From contig VDMD01000001.1 of assembly GCA_007026445.1 (NCBI GenBank), positions 3,038,001 to 3,102,000 of the forward strand: 64,000 bases of DNA, read 5' to 3'. Below the pieces are notes generated by a model. It saw only the letters and a list, made by a program, of their open reading frames with translations, made no database searches and was not told the DNA's origin. The DNA comes from Schizophyllum amplum (taxonomy: Eukaryota > Basidiomycota > Agaricomycetes > Agaricales > Schizophyllaceae). The translations under genes and the position numbers were made by a program. Below, one piece after another: positions 57,512-64,000 of the stretch; position 1 is the stretch's first letter; each line of letters starts with the position of its first letter.

Positions 57512-58585
57512 CTATTTTCCGCGCCAGATGCATGCAGTTCCGTCAGCACTGGCAGTCAAAAGTTCAGAGGATTCCGTCGGATGGTGCTCCGTCCAAGTAA
57601 TCATTTTTGCATGGACCTGCACGATGTGAGAACAGAGCAGATGCATGCCGAATGGCAATGCTCACTTTAGGCGGGGGATTCGGCGGCAGTGGCTTGTCCT
57701 GGAGGTCGTTTAGTCAATAGTACCTTTCCTGCGGTATAAATCAATACTGGCCTCAAGTAGATCCCATGCCCAAACGGCGCCGTTCTCGTCGCCACATATG
57801 ACGGTTGCTTCATTGTGTCCAAAGCAGGCACGGCAGCGGTAATCGTCGTTGCTGTGCCCCGTAAAGCTGTTGAGCATCTTCCCGGTAGACATGTCCATCA
57901 GACGAATGGTGCTGTCCAGGGTCGTGATCAACAGAGTTTGACCGTCGCTGCTCAGCGCGAGGCCCACCACAGGGCCTGGTCGATGTTAGTACAGCGTCAT
58001 AATTCATCAGAGGCGAAAGAACTCACTCCCCATATAATCCGACCTCAGCTCTCCCATACGAAGGTCGTACGTGCGGATATGGCCGTCCACGCTCCCCGTG
58101 ATGATACTCCCCGACCCCAGGACAAGCGCCTGCACCGCGTCCCGGGAGTCATCCAACGTTTGTATCGGCTTATAGGACTGTGACTTCAGGTCCCACAGTT
58201 TCACCGTCGCGTCAAACGACCCGCTAGCGAGGATGGACGCGTCGGCGTTGAAGTCCACCACATTGATCCGCGCGAGGTGCCCCGAGAGCCTCTTCAGCGT
58301 GTTCCCGCTCGTCACGTCCCACACAAAGACGGAGCGGTCGCCGCCGCAGGACGCAAACTTCGCATTGTCGTGCGCGACGGCGATCCCCAGCACCTCGTAC
58401 CCATGGGCAGCGTAGGACTTGATTGCCGCCCCGGTGCCGGCGTTCCAGAGGCGAACGGTGCGATCCTGGCCGCCTGTAAGAACATATTTCGCGCTCCCTT
58501 TGGCATAGCGAGCGACGTGAATAGGCCCTCTGTGCGCGCTGAGGGTTACGTGGGGCGTTCGGGCGACACCGCCATCGCCGCTCAT
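57512..58585 (-). CDS. WD40 protein, MORG1/WDR83-like, with an apparent frame break
   Basis: MORG1/WDR83 is a seven-bladed WD40 scaffold linked to MAPK modules and to the spliceosome. The start MSGDGGVARTPHVTLSAHRG (ATG at 58585) is followed by clear blades: KYVLTGGQDRTVRLWNAGTG, KFASCGGDRSVFVWDVTSGN, SILASGSFDATVKLWDLKSQ, GSIITGSVDGHIRTYDLRMG, then PGPVVGLALSSDGQTLLITT and VICGDENGAVWAWDLLEA. The last exons read DKPLPPNPPPK, then VHAKMITWTEHHPTESSELL and ACIWRGK. The PLPPNPPPKVHAK block is typical of the family. The intron between LLEA and DKPLPP (about 57.69-57.74 kb) does not keep frame with any GT-AG pair I can find, so the gene may carry a frameshift or an unusual splice. Confidence 0.82.
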
Positions 58586-58920
58586 GGTGGTTCGAGATGG
58601 ACCCACAGATTGCACGTGAGCACGTGGTGCCACATCTTTTTGGATGTCCCACTCACAGCGCCGCTCCTCGACTCGACGATCCAGCTGCAATGCGGCTTTT
58701 ACTTATCACCCTCAAAATAATGCCCTGTAGAGAGTCAGCTTCGGAACATAACACGACCGCATAGCAAGGCAGTCGGACGGTCTCGAAGAACGTGAAAACC
58801 ATCGCTCTGTACCAATACTCCAAACTTCTGTCTCGAATTATCTGGTACTAGCCGGTGGTGCAGCACACTATTGTGTCCTCGATGACCTTCAAAAATGGCC
58901 TGCATGGCGTTCGTACCCCT
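58586..58920. other. intergenic region
   Basis: The 335 bp between the WD40 gene start and the NmrA-like gene stop, both minus strand. No feature recognised. Confidence 0.4.
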
Positions 58921-59957
58921 TCACAACTTCAAGAACTCTCTGAGCGTCGTCCAGTGATGACCCTCCCACAGCGCGTTGGCCCCGCCGCTGCCATCACCAT
59001 CAACGAACCGCGTCTCCGTGTTCAGCCAACCCTTATCGACGAGCGTCTGTAGCTCGCCGACGAAGGAGGACGTCAAAGGTCCTTCGGGAACTGGCACATC
59101 GTTGACCTTCTCGATAGGCGCGTCGAGGATAGCGCCAAGTCCGTTCAGCGTGGTGCGATCGCCCTCAATCCGGAAGCACTTGTTGGCGAGACTTGCCAAA
59201 GGATGATGCGTCACGACGTGCGCGACAAAGCCTGGGTGGCGCAGAGCGCACAAAGATGAGTTCTTCTTCTGTCTTCGCACAATTCTCTGTACAGACCTCC
59301 GATGTCGTCGCATGTAGTGACTGAGAATGGCGTGTCACCCTTGAGCGAGCGGAGAATATTGACTTTCTTGTTGACGCCATAGCCCACAAGCGGGTATATG
59401 AACTCTTGGAACGAGCCCGGCTGCGATATGGTATCAGCTTGATCGCAATGCAGCTTGGCACAGCACACACAAAGACGCGCAGATACGGCAGCCCGATAGC
59501 CTGCAGGTGGTCTGCATGAGGGATCAGCGGCGCGTTACGCCATGAACGACAAGGTCAACCCGCCTGCTATTTGCATCTTCACCCGAAGATACGGCGGTGT
59601 CTCAACGTCAGGGATGCCTTTGCTCACAGTGCCAAACTCGCTGGGCACGAAAAGCTGCACGCCCGCCGCCTTCGCTGCGTCTGCCAGTGGAATTTGTTGC
59701 ATGATGGCAAAACTGTTGAGCGGGGCGATAACGACTTGGACTTGGTGCTCCTGAAGAATGGCTGTGGTCGCATTGACGTCGGCATAGTCGATGCCGGAGT
59801 GGGCAACATTGTCTGGTAGGAAAGCCGGGCGAGCAGTTACAGCTCGAGTAAGCACGAGCACAGAGACGCCGGGCGTAGCGGCGAGAGCGAGGACAGCAGC
59901 TTTGCCGATGGCACTCTGAGCGCCCGCAATGGCGATGGACTTGAATCCCGCGGGCAT
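58921..59957 (-). CDS. NmrA-like / isoflavone-reductase-like NAD(P)-binding protein
   Basis: About 300 residues in four exons, starting MPAGFKSIAIAGAQSAIGKA, whose glycine motif GAQSAIGKA fits an atypical Rossmann fold (GxxGxxG-like). Following blocks: VLALAATPGVSVLVLTRAV, HSGIDYADVNATTAILQEHQ, VVIAPLNSFAIMQQIPLADA, AAGVQLFVPSEFGTVSKGIP, then SFQEFIYPLVGYGVNKKVNI, FVAHVVTHHPLASLANKCFR and the end WTTLREFLKL. VPSEFG is characteristic of the NmrA/phenylcoumaran-benzylic-ether-reductase-like group. Members are redox enzymes or NAD(P) sensors; the catalytic Lys of true reductases is not evident, so the activity is open. Confidence 0.87.
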
Positions 59958-60563
59958 GTCGAGCGTTTCTGCTGATAGGACGAGGAAGTTCAGAAGATGA
60001 CTGAGGGTTCAAGTTTATGGATGTCCTTGTTATGTGGCCCCTGCGAGTCGGGCCGATGTCCATCCCGACGGCTGTCTCGCGCGAAGTCATAATGCATAAG
60101 GGACCGCCGATTCGGCAGGTCGCCGTCCACGATCGCTCCCACAATGCAGTCACGGATTTGTTCAGCGGTTTCAATTCTACGGATGACAAGCGGCAAGCGT
60201 TGTTGTAGATGACGGCTACCAACCGCGCCTGCGTGTGGACGACGACAATGGACATGATGCGGTCTTTACACACCTCAAGAGCTCCAATGACCCAGCGGGC
60301 GCATCTCAGAAAGCGAAAGGCTTGGCAGTCGCCATAAGAGGGGAAGGTACCGCCTAAGTCCACGAACAGTGTGAACAGAGCATTTGAGGAGAGTGACGAG
60401 ACACCAAGAATTCGCTCTACTTGTGGAAATACGACATCTACAGGTGAAGGTAAGTAAGAACTAGACAGAGGATATGATACGCGCTTAGAGTCCAGTCAGT
60501 ACATATAGTATAAGTCAAGAGGTTGTCGATCGTGCAGAAGGTCCGAAAGTCACGCCACATCGT
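59958..60563. other. intergenic region
   Basis: About 600 bp upstream of the NmrA-like start and downstream of the SMC5 stop. Open frames are short and shadow-like. Nothing recognised. Confidence 0.45.
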
Positions 60564-63500
60564 TTACGCCGCACTAGCATTGCGCGTACGACTGCGGAGG
60601 AATTTGCTGATCATGTTGTTCATGTTGCCGTCGTCTGAGTTTTCAGGCAGCCATTCGCCGTTGTTGACGCAGAGGATCTTCATGCGGTCGTGGTACTTGA
60701 GATCGGGAAGCAACTTCGGAGTGATGAGGAAGTATTGCCCGCTTTCGGGCTTGCAAGTGACCTCGACCATTGAGTTGTGGACCATGCGTTCTGCGCGTTG
60801 ATCCATACCCTAAAGCATCGTCAGCGACAGGATCAGCGCGAAGCGTCGTGATACGCACCTGGTTGATCTCGTCGACGAGGGAGAACGGCGCGCGCGCCTC
60901 CTCAGTCAAGCTCATGAGGTACAGGATCGTGGTCAGCGAACGTTCCTACATACGCGTCAGTGTCATGCATAATGTCCTTAGTAGACGAGACGTACTCCAC
61001 CAGACTGCCGCTGGCCGGTGAGCAACTGCAACTTCTCGCTGTCGCGAAATTTCACGAGGATGTCGATGGCCCATTTCTCGTAGTCCGGGTCTTCGCGAAT
61101 GCGAACTTCGCCGGCGCAACCGATACCTGTCCGTCATATTGAGGAACACTCAAGCAACCAGCGGATCGGCACTTACGGTCGAAGGTAGCCGAGAACTTCT
61201 TGCCGATGCTAGAGACGAGCTTCTCGAGCGCAGGCTTCCAGTTGTCCTGAGCGCGCTTGATCCTCTTCTCATAGCCGGCCGCCTCCTTCTGTTCCTTCTC
61301 AATGGTCTTCTCCAGCAGCTCGATCTAAGCAGCTACGTCAGTCTCAGCGAGCGAGCAGGTCTCAAGTGCTCACGTCGCGCTTGCGCTTTTCGTATTGCTC
61401 TACCACGCCCGGATTGGTGGTAGCGTTCAACTCAAGTTTAGCTTCCTCTGTCTCGAGCTTGCCTTGCAGATCTTCCGATGACAGAGGCGCATCGCCGGCC
61501 TCGGGCGGCTCTACACCGTCCTTCTTCGCCTGCTCGACAGCATCCTTGTACGCTGTGCGCTTCTGCTGTTCCTCGGTATAGCGGGCCTGAATTTCCGGGT
61601 CGATATCCAGAAGAGCCTGCCGGCTGTTCTCTAGGGCCGCCATAGTGGCGGCCTTGTGAGCTACGAATTTCTTATCCACTGAGCGGCAGTAAGTCATCGC
61701 GTAGCAGGCAAAAGGAGCTTCGACATACAGGCGTGAAATTCAGCGAGAGCTTTCTGGAACTTGTCGTCCTTGACCTTGCACAGCCTTTCGAGGGCATCCC
61801 TGTTCGCCTCGGCCTGAAGCAATTTGAGGCCAGTGCTGGTGTTCTTGGTTTGCTCATCGCGAATCGTGCGGGCAAGGTCCTGTAGACTGTTGAGAAGTGG
61901 CTCCACGCCAACTAGGATAAACATACAATGATCTCCTTCGTCAATTTGATGCGTTTCTTGCCCAGATCAAGGAGGTCTTTCTTGAGTCTTGCACGCTTCT
62001 CATCGGCGGATGGAGCATTCTTGAGTCGCCGAAGTAGAGCAGTCTTTGTGTCTATGGTCCACGTCAGTTATTGGATGCTGCTGCGCGTACAAAACTGGCC
62101 TTTTTGCGATTGCAGTTGCGCTTTCTTGCTCTTGGCCTGGTCGATCGCCTTCTTGCGCTTGTTGAGCGCATCCTGTGGACATATGAGATGCGATCTCTCT
62201 TCAAAAGCAGCAACGCGTACTTTCTCATCATTCAGCTCTTTGATTCGAGCATTGACCTCGGCCGCCTCTGCTTCAACCGTCTTAATCTGCTCGTCCAGCA
62301 AGGAAACTTCTTGTCGAGCTTCCGCCAATTCCGCGGAGAGCCTTTGTCGGTAACCTTCGTCGACTGCAGAGAAAGTGTGAGCCCGAAAGCACACCAGAAG
62401 TGAATCGATTGACCTTGCGCGTTGAGTACGAAGATTGCTGCTGGTCCGAATGGGTACGTCGAGGTCGTCGGTGCCCGCCTGCCGTAGCGTGACCTCGTAA
62501 CATTGTGCCTGACATGTTCGACGATATACGATCCTCCGCCTCTGCTACCAACCAGCTCGGACATTTGCCTCATGTTGGCGCCGTGCTCCGAAAGGGCGAT
62601 GGGCTGATGAACTATGAGCTTGGACTGTGTGTACCATGCGATATACGTACAATTGCATGCATGGCACCCTGCGAAGAAAGATACCAACGCATGGCGTCTG
62701 GGCACTTGACGAAGTCAAGGGCGTATCCTTCGAAACCCATCGCGGGTAGCTAAGGGCAAGCTTAGCATGGTATTTGTCAGGAGTCGGTAGACGAACCTGT
62801 TCAGCGGGCACAGGCGGCGGAGAAAGCGCTTCATGAGGCTTGAACCAGACAGAGATCTGACCCTTCCTATTGAGTGCTTTGTCTGTATCATTCACCCAGT
62901 GGTTCAGAGTATCTGCGTCTTCTTGGCATTGTGCGACAAAGGTCTGAATAGCGATATGAGCTTTACCGCAAAGAGTATAAAATCGACACGAACCCTGGGC
63001 ATGAACCCCGTAAGACATGCATCTACCGCATCCGCGATCAGCGCCGGCGTTGGCCGACCGTTGTAAGCCTTCACAACGGAAAGAGATATGAAGGCGGGCT
63101 CGACGACCTCCATGCGGAACTTGTCGCGGTTTTGTCTGAGCCATACGACCGAGTCTGCAGCGTCCCTGTCCATATTCTTGAGTTTGACCAGTTGCATATT
63201 CTCGTGGTGCGCTAGCCCATTGAGTCTGCGGAGAGATGAGGACCTGGAGGCAAAGATACGACAAAAGGGACGAACTCATGCTGCTTCCTCTGCGCGATAT
63301 CGCTTCGGCGGGCCCTTTGTTTAAACATATCATCCAACCTATCGCGTATGGCGCCGTGTTCGTTCCTCAAAACACGGTCGCGCTCATCGATCGCCCGCTG
63401 GTGACATTTGAGAAGGTTGGGAAGTGAAAAAGGTGAAAGACGTTACCCTCTCTGCCTCGATGGCCGCTGGATCCTCGACTTTGACTTCTTCTTTGAGCTT

Positions 63501-64000
63501 TTCGTCTATCTTGGCTATATCGTGCTCGGCGTTTCGGATTTTGCTAAGTCGGCCTTTCTCTTCCTGGTCCACTTCTTCCAGCTTACGATTGATTTCCTCT
63601 GCTTCGTCGTACTGGAATGGTCAATGTAAGTGAACGTGAATTCCGTCTGGGCTATGTCGCGTACGTGTTCTTCGCTCTTCTTGGTCGCATTGCTGAGTTG
63701 GGTGAAAAACTTGTTGATGCCATCCTTCTGTTTTTTCTTCTGTTCTACAAGAGTTTGGACACTCTGCTTGAGTTCCCTGAATCCGCAACGGAGGTGAAAG
63801 AGGACGCGCAGAAAGAGGAGAATGTCAGTGGCCTGCATCATGCGAGGAGTCTAAGGGGCTTACCCGAGCTTGGTATGCGCAGGTGCGTTCTTGTCCTTCA
63901 ACTTCGCAACTCGTTTGTGCTGCTTCCGCTGAAGCAGCTTGATACTGGCGTACTCTTGGCGCATCTCATCGTAAATGACCGTCGGGATCATGACTTTCAG
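60564..64000 (-). CDS. SMC5: SMC5, structural maintenance of chromosomes 5 (5' part missing)
   Basis: Core ATPase of the Smc5/6 complex. The window holds the C-terminal two thirds; the N-terminal head is beyond 64000. From the edge: first coiled coil (VIYDEMRQEYASIKLLQRKQ, KDKNAPAHTKL), EEKGRLSKIRNAEHDIAKID, the pre-hinge block VVWLRQNRDKFRMEVVEP, hinge (ADAVDACLTGF, TFVAQCQEDADTLNHWVND), second coiled coil (RQRLSAELAEARQEVSLLDE, KSKKAQLQSQKGQF), and C-terminal head with signature TGQRQSGGERSLTTILYLMS, Walker B APFSLVDEINQGMD, and QYFLITPKLLPDLKYHDRMK. It ends SKFLRSRTRNASAA. The hinge-adjacent block and QGMDQRAER identify Smc5 rather than Smc6. NSE4, its partner, lies 40 kb to the left. Confidence 0.93.

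Noticed and set aside
1..64000. tRNA genes, transposons, long terminal repeats and CRISPR arrays.
   Set aside because: Scanning by eye for B-box-like GGTTCGAATCC, terminal repeats, reverse transcriptase or transposase motifs and regularly spaced repeats gave no convincing hit; a covariance or profile search would be needed for certainty.

Overview
This window reads as nuclear DNA of a filamentous basidiomycete, most likely an Agaricomycete. Genes are dense, on both strands, and broken by many introns of about 45-65 nt. Donors are mostly GTGCGT, GTAAGT or GTATGT, branch sites resemble CTGAC or CTAAC, and acceptors are usually CAG or TAG. Several genes (DUF4045-gelsolin protein, Goodbye-type STAND NTPases, PARP-finger/HIRAN/SNF2/RING protein) have architectures typical of fungi. 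I saw no transposon, rRNA, tRNA or CRISPR array. Coordinates run from start to stop codon through introns; exon joins were worked out by hand from GT-AG sites and frame continuity.

Left part (1-13 kb): the end of an unidentified gene, a CFA-synthase-family methyltransferase, a wax-synthase-like acyltransferase, a single-pass cell-surface protein, malate synthase (glyoxylate cycle), GET1 (insertion of tail-anchored proteins at the ER) and a Pro/Ser-rich unknown.

Middle-left (13.6-28 kb): a large DUF4045-gelsolin protein, a probable GPI-anchored protein, then a genome-maintenance block. NSE4 (Smc5/6 complex) is divergently paired, with only 157 bp between start codons, with a Rad5/HLTF-like ATPase carrying PARP-type zinc finger, HIRAN, SNF2, RING and helicase-C regions. 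BET2 (Rab geranylgeranyltransferase beta) follows. A second Smc5/6 subunit, SMC5, lies at the right edge (60.5-64 kb, 5' part outside the window).

Centre (28-36 kb): the most interesting region is a head-to-head pair of paralogous NLR-like genes, each with Goodbye domain, NACHT-type NTPase and ankyrin repeats. The second and third coding exons of both copies have identical lengths (51 and 196 nt), so the pair looks like an inverted duplication. The left copy has a longer ankyrin array with a 198-bp (66-codon) higher-order repeat. Such proteins in fungi are linked to non-self recognition and regulated cell death; that role is inferred here.

Right part (36-64 kb): an APC-superfamily amino-acid/GABA/choline permease, a coiled-coil unknown, ribosomal protein RPS5 (uS7), two unknown nuclear-looking proteins separated by the longest gene-free stretch (45.4-48.3 kb), an F-box/beta-propeller protein, a Zn2Cys6 transcription factor, a small OB-fold-like protein, a MORG1/WDR83-like WD40 protein with an apparent frame break, an NmrA-like reductase, and SMC5.
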